From Actinernus sp. WN-2022 (taxonomy: Eukaryota; Cnidaria; Anthozoa; Actiniaria; Actinernidae): a stretch of 64,000 nt of DNA. Under the pieces are notes generated by a model. It saw nothing but the letters and a program-made list of their open reading frames with translations. It ran no database searches and had not been told where the DNA came from. Positions 1-9,582 of this stretch are shown here, in pieces (the first letter of the stretch is position 1; every line of letters begins with the position of its first letter). Where the stretch lies: positions 62,001 through 126,000 of the forward strand of contig JAOWCC010000441.1 of NCBI GenBank assembly GCA_030867875.1. The letters run 5' to 3'. The position numbers and the translations under genes are program-made.

Positions 1-130
1 AACCGTCAACAACTGGTGCTCACTAAGTTTGGGTGTTTATAGCTAGTCCCAAAAAAAGATTTAAGTCACTAAACAACAGATAAATATAATGCTACCCTAC
101 ATTTAAAAAACCCTAAAAAATACTGTTTGG

Positions 131-278
131 GAAAAAATAAACTAGGTTGGACACAAAATAACCTAGGTTGAAAAAATAAACTAGGTTGAAAAGAATTTAT
201 CTAGTTTGGACAAAAATAAACTAGGTTTTTTTTTTATCTAGTTTGGACAAAAATAAACTAGTTTGGACAAATTTAACC
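131..278. repeat. Degenerate AT-rich minisatellite
   Basis: Repeated units of the type AAAATAAACTAGGTTGGAC, 18-35 bp apart, with CTAGGTT/CTAGTTT as the invariant core. At least six cores are visible. No coding potential is evident. Confidence 0.75.
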
Positions 279-498
279 TGAAGTATTTTTTAAACTACAA
301 CAGATACACTAATTGCACTAGAAATCCAGGGCTTAGCATTCAATTTCACTTCTCTCTTTCAAAGCTTTTTAATAGGAACATGTTTATTAACGATCCTATT
401 CAGTTCAGAGTAAAATGTGTCAAATATACTATCAACATCGATCAGTACTATTTGGAATAACAGTATTCCAGTCAACAGCGGAAATGTCATTAAGTACT

Positions 499-600
499 GT
501 TTAAAACACGAACAGCAGTGTTTTATCAAGTTTAAAAATTCGAGGGCGAAGCCCGAGAATTTTTAGACTTGATAAAACACGTGCTGTGAGTGTTTTAAAC
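499..600. repeat. Foldback (MITE-like) palindrome
   Basis: GTTTAAAACAC at 499-509 is matched by GTGTTTTAAAC at 590-600. The arms continue inward through TTTTATCAAG/CTTGATAAAA and AAATTC/GAATTT to a short GGGCGAAGCCC apex. This is a roughly 100-bp imperfect hairpin, typical of a non-autonomous foldback element. Confidence 0.8.
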
Positions 601-1148
601 GGCTTCAAAAACGCTTTAAGAATGCAATGAAAGAAAGACGCACATCTCAAGGGAATGGTTACTTAATGAACCATTGAACCTTTGTATTCACAACGCCATG
701 CAAAATATTCGAGTAATCACCGCCTGCAATTACGAACATCTCAAGGGAATGATATGAAGAAATTACCATACTATGTTGTTTGAAGCGGCATTTCGCAATG
801 CAAGAAGAATCTGCACTTGAAGGATTTGGTGTCGTGGTTTACCTCGATAAAGTTCAAGACTTGGAGAGCGACGTGACTGACATGACGGCAGACTCTAAAT
901 GTTTGACTCCGGCACAAAATATGTAAGTTTAATGCACGTTTTTATAATTTTACGGCTTTGAGTTTGGTTTAATAATTGGAACTAAACAGTGGCTCGGTAA
1001 ACAAGTAATGGTAGTTGGATAACTTCATTTTAAAAATATTATCTGTGTATCTCGGTAGTCTGCTGATATTAGTAAATTTAGTGCAAAATTTATTATCTAG
1101 GTACATTATGTTCCGTGTACTTTTTGCTATCTTTGGGTCTTTATCAGT

Positions 1149-1235
1149 GAATTCTTAATTAGGATGAAACTTTATATAAAATTTCATGTTCATTAATATT
1201 CTTTATATAAAACGTTCATCCTAATTAGCAATTCA
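1149..1235. repeat. Foldback palindrome
   Basis: GAATTC, TTAATTAGGATGAA and TTTATATAAA on the left arm are mirrored by TTTATATAAA, TTCATCCTAATTA and GCAATTC on the right. An 87-bp imperfect hairpin, probably a MITE remnant. Confidence 0.75.
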
Positions 1236-1407
1236 GTGAGAAAGCTGAAACATCAATAGAAATTCCATTGTCTCAATCATTAACCCCGTTTCCCTCTGGG
1301 ACAGAATTCAAATCCCTCCGCGGGCCTTTTAGAATGATGAGATTTTATCAGGTATAAAGGAGCATGCACGTGACTGATTTGCTTCATCGGATTGGACAAA
1401 ATGCTCA

Positions 1408-2559
1408 TTAATTATTCATGAGTTTTTGAATTAATGATTGTTGATTGAAATTAGAGTCTTCTCTTTTATAAAACTTCATCTTAGAGGGAAGATTACAAAA
1501 AAATATTGATAATGAGGAAGTTGGGGAGATGGTCTGAGGCATCATATAATATATTGCCACTAAAAGTATGATGCTCCGCAGAATTAATAAAACATTATCA
1601 ATCAACGTTGCAGAGTGGTTAGTAATTCGTGTGGGTTTAAGAATCTGAGGGTGATAATAGAAAATAGTAAGTCCCAAGGGTGTTAATAAATTGGTCTGTG
1701 GCAGGTGAGAATCAAAATTCAAAAGATTGATGTTAAAATCACCCATCAGAATACAAAACTTGTTCTCCTGGTTTATGATTTCGATTATACCATATAGATA
1801 TTCCAAGAAAGACTCTAGATTACCATTAGGATGCCTATAAATCACTCCACAGATAATATTCCGTTGTAGGCGATTGTCTAATTCAATCCACAGACCTTTA
1901 TAGTCTATTGTAGAGGTCGAAAACGTCTCTCTTGTTATATAAGAAAGGTTCTGCTTGACGCAAAAACCGACACCACCAGCATTGGAAAGACTAGGTTGTG
2001 AAATGAATTTACAACCCTCTAAATCAATATTAGTAATTTGCTCCTTACTGCAAATCATTTTGGTTTCAGAAATACCAATTAATGAAAATGTTTGGTTAAG
2101 TTCAGATAATAAATTATGTAGATTATCTAAGTTTGCAGAGAGACTTCTAATATTCCAATGGAGAACAGAAAATGTTTGTTTGGACTGAAACATATTTTGT
2201 ATGTCCACACTAGAGTAGAACTCATGTACAGAATAATATTTGAAGTTAGTAAAGGAGGGAAGGCAAAGATCAGCATCAATGTTATTAAGGCAAGGAATAT
2301 TATTTAAGCTGTTACATAGGCTGCAAGGCAAGGAATCAAGCCGTAAATTACAAATGTGTGTAGAACACAGACAGTCAGTATTGGAATTAAATGACAATTC
2401 GATTAATTCTGTTTTGCTTAGACTGCTGAATGGAAGTAGTTCACTCAAGCAAATATTACAATACCATAGATCATTTGTAATAGAATAGTGATGGTAAATT
2501 TTAAGGGATAACATTGAGCATTTCAAATGGAACCACATATTACATTGTATTGCTCTCAC
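1408..2559 (-). pseudogene. LINE ORF2 N-terminal part: PHD-like finger and endonuclease
   Basis: 383-residue open frame. Residues 1-45 hold a C/H-rich stretch (WFHLKC, WYCNIC) like the PHD-type finger at the start of CR1/L2 ORF2 proteins. From about residue 130 the motifs of the exonuclease-endonuclease-phosphatase fold appear: LHWNIRSL, the GISETK glutamate motif, GGVGFCVK, GVIYRHPN and ILMGDFNINL. The enzyme would nick target DNA for target-primed reverse transcription. The C-terminal 40 residues look frameshifted and the frame ends before any reverse transcriptase, so this is a dead copy. Confidence 0.8.
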
Positions 2560-2710
2560 GTTATCTTTAACAAGTTTTAGATATTTTGGGCATTTATCTA
2601 CTATTTAATTATGAATGTCACGGCATAAGTGATAGAAATAAGCTTAAGTGAAGAGGAAATGAAGCTATATTTGAATAAACAGACAAACCGGTAAGTCCTG
2701 TCTTTGCTAT

Positions 2711-3548
2711 TTACTCTTGTTCTCCATCTGAAGAGTCTGAGTGGTCTTCACTGCGGTAATAACCACTGGCTGCTGCTCTACCGACTGCTAGGACAGGTGC
2801 ATGTCGGCCCGGCCTAGATCCTGCCTTTAGATAGAGACGATCCTGAGACCTATGGTCCTTGATCTGTTTGGCAGCGGCATGCTCATCTTTCCTTACGAAT
2901 ATCTTTCCGGCTTGAGTCCATACGAATTTGATATTGAGATCTTTGCGGGCTTTCAAACAGTTGTTAAACAAGTCACGGTTTCTTTTTGATAAGCCCTCCG
3001 AAATGTATACACTGTTCAAGAGTCCAATGTCCTTGGTCGTTTTGACCCGAAGATTCTTCCTTCCCTTGTAGAATTTGTCACGTACATCGCGCTGTACAAA
3101 TTTTACGATAATAGCAGGATCCCAAGAACATTCCAATTTAGAAGGTTTAAAACTGACATGTCACCAAGATCAACAGGAACACCAATACACTCGCCTATGA
3201 TTTGCACGATGGAGTTTGTGTCCTCTCCGTCTTGCATCGGCACCCCCCTGACTTCTAGGCAGTCTCTGCGCGAGTATTGTTCCAAGTTATCTAAAATAAC
3301 CTCTTGCGTATTCATCTTTCCTTGTATCTGTCGAATATCGGCTTTAAGCGAATCGTTTTCGAGGTTTAAATCTTGACTTTGCTTCCCTAGGGTGTTGACA
3401 CGTCATTCTTGAGATCTTCGTACTGGGCGCTCAGAAACCAAATTGATTTCACGAGGTCGGCGACCGTTGATTTCAATTCACGAACTTGATCAAACACAGG
3501 CTGAAGTTTCCTATCAAATAACTTCTCCAGGATTTCCTCTGATGCCAT
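2711..3548 (-). pseudogene. LINE ORF1 (RNA-binding protein), frameshifted
   Basis: A likely ATG at 3548 opens a coiled-coil-like segment. After frame changes it continues as an RRM-like segment (3315-3103, with LEQYSRRDCLEVRG) and ends in the C-terminal segment at 3136-2711. That last part has the family pattern of RDVRDKFYKGRKNL, followed by YISEGLSKRNRDLFNNC and a WTQAGKIFVRKD motif. This matches the ORF1 nucleic-acid chaperone found upstream of ORF2 in CR1/L2/L1-type LINEs. At least two frameshifts separate the pieces, so it is non-functional. Confidence 0.75.
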
Positions 3549-3789
3549 AGCTAACTATTAAACGTAATATATAACTAAACGCACATGTAAAAATATAGAA
3601 AACGTACATTCAAACGGAGAGAGAAAAAATCACGTCAGCCATCTTCTCTGATCAGAGTTTCTTGCTTTTTACATTTTCCCGCCAAAACATGTGATTTGGA
3701 ATCGCGCGCGTGTACATTTCCCGTCAATTGTTTTCGCAAGCCCGAGTTGCTCAAACGTATTTGTCGTTTATAGTGGCTTATTATTAAAG

Positions 3790-3967
3790 ATGAATCCTCT
3801 CAAAGCAAAAACGTTAACCTATTTACGAGCACAAGCATCTCTACTTAGATCTTCTTGACTATATGTTCAAGAAATCGAAAAATTACTAGAAAAAATCAAC
3901 GTTGGGTATAGTAAAAGGTCCTAAACGAAGCAGCTAAGAAGTCCTTGACAAGGCAAAGGAAGCCACT
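3790..3967 (+). pseudogene. Tc1-like transposase, N-terminal relic
   Basis: Conceptual translation from about 3790 gives a degenerate N-terminal piece with stops. Its end joins in sense and strand to the transposase relic at 4684-5278, once the 706-bp insertion between them is ignored. I recognise the family mainly from the downstream half. This part alone would not support a call. Confidence 0.45.
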
Positions 3968-4673
3968 AGGCCCTTATCGATTGTGCTAGCATAAGTTTTG
4001 GCATAATTTGGAAAAACGAGCATATTTTTTTGCACTTTTTATAAAAGTAGCACTGCTAGCATAATCGGCATATTTGTAGTTTTTTTGAAGGGAACATTAC
4101 CAGAGTCATGACTTGCTTGGTCTCTAAGATTGATTATTTTCAAGTTCTGTCCATGGTTCAGTCTAATTCGTCTGGGGGAGGGGGAAGAAGGTTACCGCAA
4201 TACTGCGTCATTGGTCGGCTAGACTCTTAGAGAACTGGGCACACCGGAAGTAAAGATTGCGTCAGTCCCCCCGCTTTCACAGGCAACAAAATGGCGTCGA
4301 GCAACTTACAGATACGAGAAGAACAGCTGCCTGATAGGCCAGAACCCGCTCAAATTGCTCGAGATCGGAGCCTGAAGCAAACTGACCAAAAGCAAATACA
4401 CATTAAGTCACCGCTTCTAGTCTGGAATGAAGTGCAGTAGTTAGTTGTATTTTATCAGAGCAAGTGTGTAACTCAAGATAAAGAAAATATCATGCTTTAT
4501 TAACAATAAATATATAATTTCGGATTTGTTTTGTGTTTTTTTTAAAGCATACTTTAAGAAAAAGTAGCATAATTTTCAAAAAAGGGCATTATTTTGAGCA
4601 TAATTTGGAAAAAAAATCGGGCACTGCTAGTAGCATAATATGCTACTTTTACTAGCACAATCGATAAGGGCCT
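3968..4673. mobile_element. 706-bp non-autonomous DNA transposon inside the Tc1 relic
   Basis: Perfect 22-bp terminal inverted repeats beginning AGGCCCTTATCGATTGTG bound the element. The flanks GGAAGCCACT (3958-3967) and AGAAGCCACT (4674-4683) match at 9 of 10 positions and look like a 9-10 bp target duplication. The subterminal regions repeat a TAGCATAATTTGG-type motif. No open frame is present, so it must be mobilised in trans. The superfamily is unknown to me; the duplication length would suit Mutator-like elements. Confidence 0.75.
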
Positions 4674-4683
4674 AGAAGCCACT

Positions 4684-5278
4684 GTGGACTGCAAAACAAC
4701 GCGTAGCTCGGCTAAAATTCGCTAAAAATACAGAAAACAGACTGCAGAAAAATGGGATGATATTCTCTTTTCTGACGAATGTCCGAAGTATCTGTCTGGG
4801 GATCGCAAGAGAGCCAAGTACCTCCTGCCTACTAAGTCAAGCAAAGCTCGAAATGGATGATCTGGGGCGGAATGACAGGCCTCGGTCTGATCGATCTTCA
4901 CTGTATTCCACAACGACAGACTGCTGATTATTATATAACCAACATACCAGAGAAAGAAGTTAATTAAGCCTCTTCTTCGCCGTAAATCTACAAATGAAAC
5001 AGCAGTTAAAAGAAAACTGTTCAGCTCTAACCGTAACATGACATGCGTTCAAAACGGGGAACCTGACTTCACACAGCTAAGGCCACGCAAATATGGTGCG
5101 AAAAGAACTTGCCCAATTTTATTGAGAAAGCAGAATGGCCAGCTAACTCAGCAGACATCAACCTGATCGAGAATCTTTGGGGTATAATATATGAATTCAC
5201 ATACAAAGATCCTATCCCGAAGACCATGAAAAAACTAAAAAGATGGCTCAAGCAAGCATGGAAAAACGTCCCGTTATA
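4684..5278 (+). pseudogene. Tc1/mariner-like transposase relic
   Basis: With frameshifts, the plus strand reads a DDE transposase: WDDILFSDEC (first catalytic Asp region), a W-G-M-T-G-G-L-like stretch, and near the 3' end WPANSADINLIENLWGII, the third catalytic region of Tc1 enzymes (usually S-P-D-L-N-P-I-E). The consensus Pro residues are lost and several stops interrupt it. The reading ends abruptly at about 5278, where the LINE 3' tail begins. It is a dead copy, first split by the 706-bp element and then cut by the LINE. Confidence 0.8.
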
Positions 5279-5279
5279 A

Positions 5280-5535
5280 TAATAATAATATTTTAACAGG
5301 GTGCCCATGTCACCGAGGTATTTTTCAATGGGGCCCTGTATAAAATTTAAAAACAAATAACAAGAAAAAAATGCAAGAAAATAAAAATTAAAAACTATGA
5401 TGATGGAAACACTAATTAAAAACGTAGTAAAAAGTCATGAAGGAAATCTAATTTAGCTAAGAACGATAATTATAAGTAATCTTTAAGCTTACTTTGAAAA
5501 CATGATAAAGAGCTAATACTACGAATCTCTAAAGG
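5280..5535 (-). mobile_element. 3' tail of the LINE that was hit by element A
   Basis: On the minus strand this begins with the last codons of a reverse-transcriptase ORF (stop near 5480), followed by an AT-rich 3' UTR that ends in a TTA/TAA microsatellite at 5277-5295. Its coding start joins in frame to the LINE end at 42495 when element A and one 5-bp duplication are removed. The two pieces are therefore one LINE insertion. Base composition and orientation agree with the piece at 42495-43600. Confidence 0.85.
5531..5535. repeat. Target-site duplication of element A, left copy
   Basis: AAAGG immediately precedes the AGTAG terminus and recurs at 42490-42494 immediately after the CTACT terminus. 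Confidence 0.85.
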
Positions 5536-5796
5536 AGTAGTATATAAAGTGGGGGGACTGGCCCACCTTGAATGTTGTATTATTGAAATCCTTGCTCGAT
5601 GACTCTAGAACCACAGCGAATTTTTCTACTGCAGCATTCGAACAATTCGCTGTGGTTCTAGAGTCATCGAGCAAGGATTTCAATAATACAACATTCAAGG
5701 CGATCCAGTCCCCCCACTTTATATACTACTATAGACCATAGTCCGCCTCAACGTACTTGAAGCTCTATTAGATGAAAGATACCTTTTTTACTCAAC
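5536..5796 (+). repeat. Element A left TIR, ending in a 195-bp hairpin
   Basis: Matches the reverse complement of 42229-42489 with few differences. The outer 195 bp (5536-5730) is itself an inverted repeat with ~90-bp arms. AGTAGTATATAAAGTGGGG at the tip is mirrored at 5712-5730, and the arms differ mainly at a four-base block (CCCA versus ATCG near base 28 of the arm). The ~25-nt apex contains CTGCAG. The remaining ~66 bp lead toward the first promoter. Confidence 0.9.
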
Positions 5797-5800
5797 GTGA

Positions 5801-5850
5801 TATACCATTTAGACATATAGCTATGCTAAGATATAGGACCACCCTAGGAG
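5801..5850 (+). promoter_or_regulatory. Putative promoter of the C2H2 gene
   Basis: ACCATTTAGACATATA followed by further TATA-rich sequence lies just upstream of the ATG at 5851. The TTAGA-then-TATA arrangement recurs upstream of the polymerase (6087-6120), the integrase (10601-10620) and the Cys-rich gene (42015-42060). Confidence 0.5.
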
Positions 5851-6057
5851 ATGGAGTGCGAAAAGTGTGGTAGAGCGTTTACGAGGAGTTGGAATCTGAA
5901 ACGCCACCAAGAGAATCGCAAGACCCCATGTGTTAGGACTCCAAAGACTCCAAAGCGCTTCATATGTGAGAATTGCGGAAGAGAGCTAAGCTGCTACTTT
6001 GCTTTGTGGAGACATAAGAAGAATAACTACCACAATCCTACCGTTAACGAAAATTAG
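5851..6057 (+). CDS. Small two-finger C2H2 protein
   Basis: 68 residues, nearly all zinc finger. Finger 1 has CEKC followed by an RSWNLKRH helix and a distal H/C. Finger 2 has CENC followed by YFALWRH and a distal His. It opens element A's left end, 63 bp before the polymerase gene on the same strand, suggesting early co-expression or a regulatory role. Short C2H2 proteins are common in Polintons and large DNA viruses but their targets are unknown. Element B has no stand-alone counterpart, though its BRO protein and its NUMOD-like protein both end in a single finger. Confidence 0.75.
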   Translation: MECEKCGRAFTRSWNLKRHQENRKTPCVRTPKTPKRFICENCGRELSCYFALWRHKKNNYHNPTVNEN

Positions 6058-6074
6058 ATACGCGCCGGTACTCA

Positions 6075-6120
6075 ATATTTATATACCCAATTAGAGAAAG
6101 GATAATATAAGTAATATACC
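6075..6120 (+). promoter_or_regulatory. Putative promoter of polymerase A
   Basis: ACCCAATTAGAGAAAGG followed by TATA-rich sequence ends directly at the ATG (6121). It shares the CAATTAGA core with the box upstream of the Cys-rich gene at the other end of element A. Confidence 0.5.
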
Positions 6121-9100
6121 ATGGCTAATCATATACTAACATTCATTCAAGGACCTGGTCTTAAGGGCTATCTACGAGGATGGAAGATGGACATTCCAGA
6201 TGGTAATCCACTAGAAGCAGACCCAGTTGCTTTCCTATCCAACATGCGAAAGCAGACTATCGAAAAGATTGATGAAGAGCTACGAGCCCTAAATAGTATT
6301 AAGGTTCAGCTAGCTTTGAACATAACTCTTCGTCTCGACAAACCCGAGGGTTCAGTATACGATACAATCACATTTCGGAGTTCACAAGCAGTTCTAACCA
6401 ACAGTTCTGATACCCGTGGAGTAATAGTAGAAGCACATGCTCAGATCTATAACTACATTGAGAAGTGGATCAGTCGAGGATCAAACTGGGTCATAGATAA
6501 AGTCAACATTCTATGGGTGAACATTGCTCGATATCAACCACTACGCGGAGGTTCATATTTACCACTACCTAAAGAAATAGCGAATAAGAAAGCCGTGATC
6601 AATGTGAAGAACTATGATGATCATTGTGCACTTTGGTCTATATGCGTAGCACTGTTTCCAGCCGCAAAACATCCCCAAAGGACATCGAAGTATAAAAAAG
6701 ACAATGTGAAATCCAAGGGGGTGGACTCGCCAACACCAATATCACAAATACCACTTTTGGAGAAGCAAAACAATATCTCTATTAATGTGTATGGTTGGGA
6801 CCCAAAGGAAAAGTGTTTGATCGTACATCACATCTCGAAGGAGACTTTCTCGAAAAGAGTCAACCTATTACTAATAGAGTGCCCAGATAGTGGTCTGCAA
6901 CACTACTGCTGTATCAAGGATTTCAACCGCCTCCTATTCGATCAAACGAAACATAAAACTAGGAAGCACTTCTGCGAACGATGCCTACATGGATATACTA
7001 CCGAAACTCTTCTTGCGAAGCACACCCCAGAGTGTAACGGAATTAATGACCGAGCCATTCGAATCGAGATGCCCACCAACGAGAACAACAAAGTCTCGTT
7101 TCAGAACGTTCACAAACAGCTAAAAGTTTCCTACGTCATCTATGCGGATCTTGAGGCCTTAACTACTAAGATCGAAGGACCTGCCCAAGACCCAGAAAAA
7201 AGCAATACGCTCAAAACAGAAGAACATATTCCTTGTGGATTTTGTTATGTAGTCGTACGTTCTGATGGTCATAGCGAACCACATGTATTATATCGAGGTA
7301 AGGATACTATCGGGTGCTTTCTACGATGTATACAAGAAGAAGAAGCGAAGATAAAAGCTCAAGTTGCCAAATCACTACGTATGTCACCAAAAAGCATGAG
7401 AGATTATAATAGAGCAATTCTTTGTCATATTTGCCAGAAACCTCTTGGTAAAGATAGAGTACGCGACCATTGCCACATCACAGGAGAGTTTCGAGGTGCC
7501 GCACACAGCGCATGTAATCTCAAATTACGTATCTTTCCTACTATCCCAGTTGTATTCCACAATTTGCGTGGCTACGATTCTCACCTATTGATGCAATCCA
7601 TATCCAAGACGTCAGGTAAGATCTCTTGTATTCCAAACAATATGGAGAAATACATTTCATTCTCACTCGGCAACCTACGGTTCATAGATAGCGCACAATT
7701 CCTACTATCTTCTCTCGATAAATTGGTAGCAAGTTCAGCACTAGATACGTTTCAACAAACTACGAATTATACACCCGACCCAGATAAAAACAAGTTGCTG
7801 CTACGCAAAGGAGTTTATCCGTATGAGTACATGGATTCTTGGGATAGATTTACAGAGACTTCTCTTCCACCAAAAGACGCATTCTATAGTAAACTAACTC
7901 TAGAGGACATCTCCGACAAGGACTACGAACACGCACTAAAAGTTTGGGAGGTATTCAGTTGTAAAACGTTAGGAGACTACCACGACCTTTACCTACGAAC
8001 CGATGTACTTCTTTTAGCAGACGTGTTCGAGAACTTCCGCGCGGCATGTATGCAAAACTATGGATTGGACCCAGCTCATTATTATACGAGTCCAGGACTT
8101 TCGTGGGATGCATTGTTAAAGAAGACCGGAGTAGAACTCGAATTATTAACCGACTATGACATGCATCTATTCGTCGAGAAAGGTCTACGTGGTGGGATAT
8201 CTATGGTATCGCATCGTTATGCCAAAGCAAACAACCTAAACGTACCCGACTTCGATCCAGATAAGCCAAATAGCCATATAATATACCTCGACGCCAACAA
8301 TCTATATGGTTGGGCCATGAGCCAATATCTACCAACAGGGGGGTTTGAGTGGTGCACACCAACAGAAGAACTAATCATTCGACATGAAATCGATTCAGAC
8401 GTGGGATACATTCTCGAAGTCGATCTTGAGTATCCTCGAAAGCTCCACGACTTACACAACGACTATCCACTAGCTCCCGAGAGAATGCAAGTAAATAAAG
8501 GTCAGTTATCAGATTATCAAATCGATCTATTTGAGAAACTATACAAAGGCAACGGATCTTTGAAAGTGGAAAAACTTGTACCTAACCTATACAACAAAGA
8601 ACGATATGTGCTCCACTACCGCAATCTACAACTGTATCTATCTCTCGGAATGCGTTTAACGAAGATCCACAGAGCACTACGATTCAACCAATCACCATGG
8701 ATGGAGCCATACATAAGAATGAATACAGAACTACGAAAACAAGCGAAGAGCACTTTCGAGCAGGATCTCTACAAACTAATGAACAATAGCGTATTTGGTA
8801 AGACAATGGAAAATCTACGAAAACGTGTAGATGTCCAATTAGTGCGATCTTCAGAAGGAATCAAACTACAACGTCTCTTGAATAAACCTAGTTACGCTCG
8901 ATCCACGATCTTCGATAACGATCTAGCTGCTGTACACAATTACAAAAGTAAGTTACTACTGAACCGTCCAGTATATGTCGGAATGTCGATTCTAGATCTC
9001 TCGAAACATCTGATGTACGACTTCTACTACAACGATCTCAAGCGGCAGTATGGGCAACGTTGTAATCTACTATATACTGACACTGATAGTCTATTACTTC

Positions 9101-9582
9101 ACATTGAAACAGAAGACATCTATACAGACATTACCACCAATAAGCATCTATACGATACTAGCAACTACAGCAAGGATCATCCTCTGTATGACATATCCAA
9201 CAAGAAAGTACTTGGTAAAATGAAAGATGAATGTGGAGGTATTCCCATTGCTGAATACGTTGGACTACGATCGAAGCTATACTCGATCTTGAAAGTAGGT
9301 GGTGACGAGATTAGGAAAGCCAAAGGTACCAAGAAGGCAGTCGTTAAACATCGTATTCGCCACGAACAATACAAAGAGTGTTTACAAGATAAGAAAGTAT
9401 TTCGCCACGGAATGCATATGCTTCGAAGTGAAGGTCATAGGATGTATGGTATGCATATGAATAAGATCTCTCTCTCACCATTCGACTCTAAACGTTGGAT
9501 TTCAGCAAACGGAATCAATACATTAGCCTATGGACACAAAAACTTAGACATGGATGAGTTTATTTACGAGTTGCTATCTTAG
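6121..9582 (+). CDS. PolB: Protein-primed DNA polymerase B (element A)
   Basis: 1153 residues, a full-length Polinton replicative polymerase expected to copy the linear element using a terminal-protein primer. Visible landmarks: a Cys/His finger near 285-305 (CERC...H...C); Exo I YADLEAL near 340; an inserted endonuclease-VII-like zinc/HNH segment near 435-466 (CHIC...DHCHITG...RGAAH...CN); Exo II HNLRGYDSHLL near 480; Exo III YHDLYLRTDVLLLADVF near 620; motif A YLDANNLYGWAM near 721; motif B KLMNNSVFGKT near 885; and motif C YTDTDS near 987. All catalytic acids are present, so it looks intact. Its 3' end overlaps the convergent integrase gene by 23 bp. Confidence 0.96.
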   Translation: MANHILTFIQGPGLKGYLRGWKMDIPDGNPLEADPVAFLSNMRKQTIEKIDEELRALNSIKVQLALNITLRLDKPEGSVYDTITFRSSQAVLTNSSDTRGVIVEAHAQIYNYIEKWISRGSNWVIDKVNILWVNIARYQPLRGGSYLPLPKEIANKKAVINVKNYDDHCALWSICVALFPAAKHPQRTSKYKKDNVKSKGVDSPTPISQIPLLEKQNNISINVYGWDPKEKCLIVHHISKETFSKRVNLLLIECPDSGLQHYCCIKDFNRLLFDQTKHKTRKHFCERCLHGYTTETLLAKHTPECNGINDRAIRIEMPTNENNKVSFQNVHKQLKVSYVIYADLEALTTKIEGPAQDPEKSNTLKTEEHIPCGFCYVVVRSDGHSEPHVLYRGKDTIGCFLRCIQEEEAKIKAQVAKSLRMSPKSMRDYNRAILCHICQKPLGKDRVRDHCHITGEFRGAAHSACNLKLRIFPTIPVVFHNLRGYDSHLLMQSISKTSGKISCIPNNMEKYISFSLGNLRFIDSAQFLLSSLDKLVASSALDTFQQTTNYTPDPDKNKLLLRKGVYPYEYMDSWDRFTETSLPPKDAFYSKLTLEDISDKDYEHALKVWEVFSCKTLGDYHDLYLRTDVLLLADVFENFRAACMQNYGLDPAHYYTSPGLSWDALLKKTGVELELLTDYDMHLFVEKGLRGGISMVSHRYAKANNLNVPDFDPDKPNSHIIYLDANNLYGWAMSQYLPTGGFEWCTPTEELIIRHEIDSDVGYILEVDLEYPRKLHDLHNDYPLAPERMQVNKGQLSDYQIDLFEKLYKGNGSLKVEKLVPNLYNKERYVLHYRNLQLYLSLGMRLTKIHRALRFNQSPWMEPYIRMNTELRKQAKSTFEQDLYKLMNNSVFGKTMENLRKRVDVQLVRSSEGIKLQRLLNKPSYARSTIFDNDLAAVHNYKSKLLLNRPVYVGMSILDLSKHLMYDFYYNDLKRQYGQRCNLLYTDTDSLLLHIETEDIYTDITTNKHLYDTSNYSKDHPLYDISNKKVLGKMKDECGGIPIAEYVGLRSKLYSILKVGGDEIRKAKGTKKAVVKHRIRHEQYKECLQDKKVFRHGMHMLRSEGHRMYGMHMNKISLSPFDSKRWISANGINTLAYGHKNLDMDEFIYELLS

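Larger units (their letters stand above)
1..1407. other. Non-coding flank with minor repeats
   Basis: I see no convincing gene in this AT-rich stretch. It holds a degenerate minisatellite (131-278) and two foldback repeats (499-600 and 1149-1235), listed separately. The short open frame at 263-460 has no recognisable motif and runs through the minisatellite edge, so I do not call it. Confidence 0.6.
1408..3548 (-). mobile_element. LINE (CR1/L2-like) 5' half: ORF1 plus endonuclease
   Basis: Reading on the minus strand, an ORF1-type gene (3548 to 2711) precedes the start of an ORF2-type gene (2559 to 1408). The second reads through an N-terminal PHD-like Cys/His segment into an apurinic-type endonuclease domain and then stops. 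No reverse transcriptase follows, so this copy is 3'-truncated or broken. The LINE fragment at 42495-43600 carries a reverse transcriptase but is a separate insertion. A short copy of the endonuclease segment (1714-1783) recurs at 56266-56337. Confidence 0.8.
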
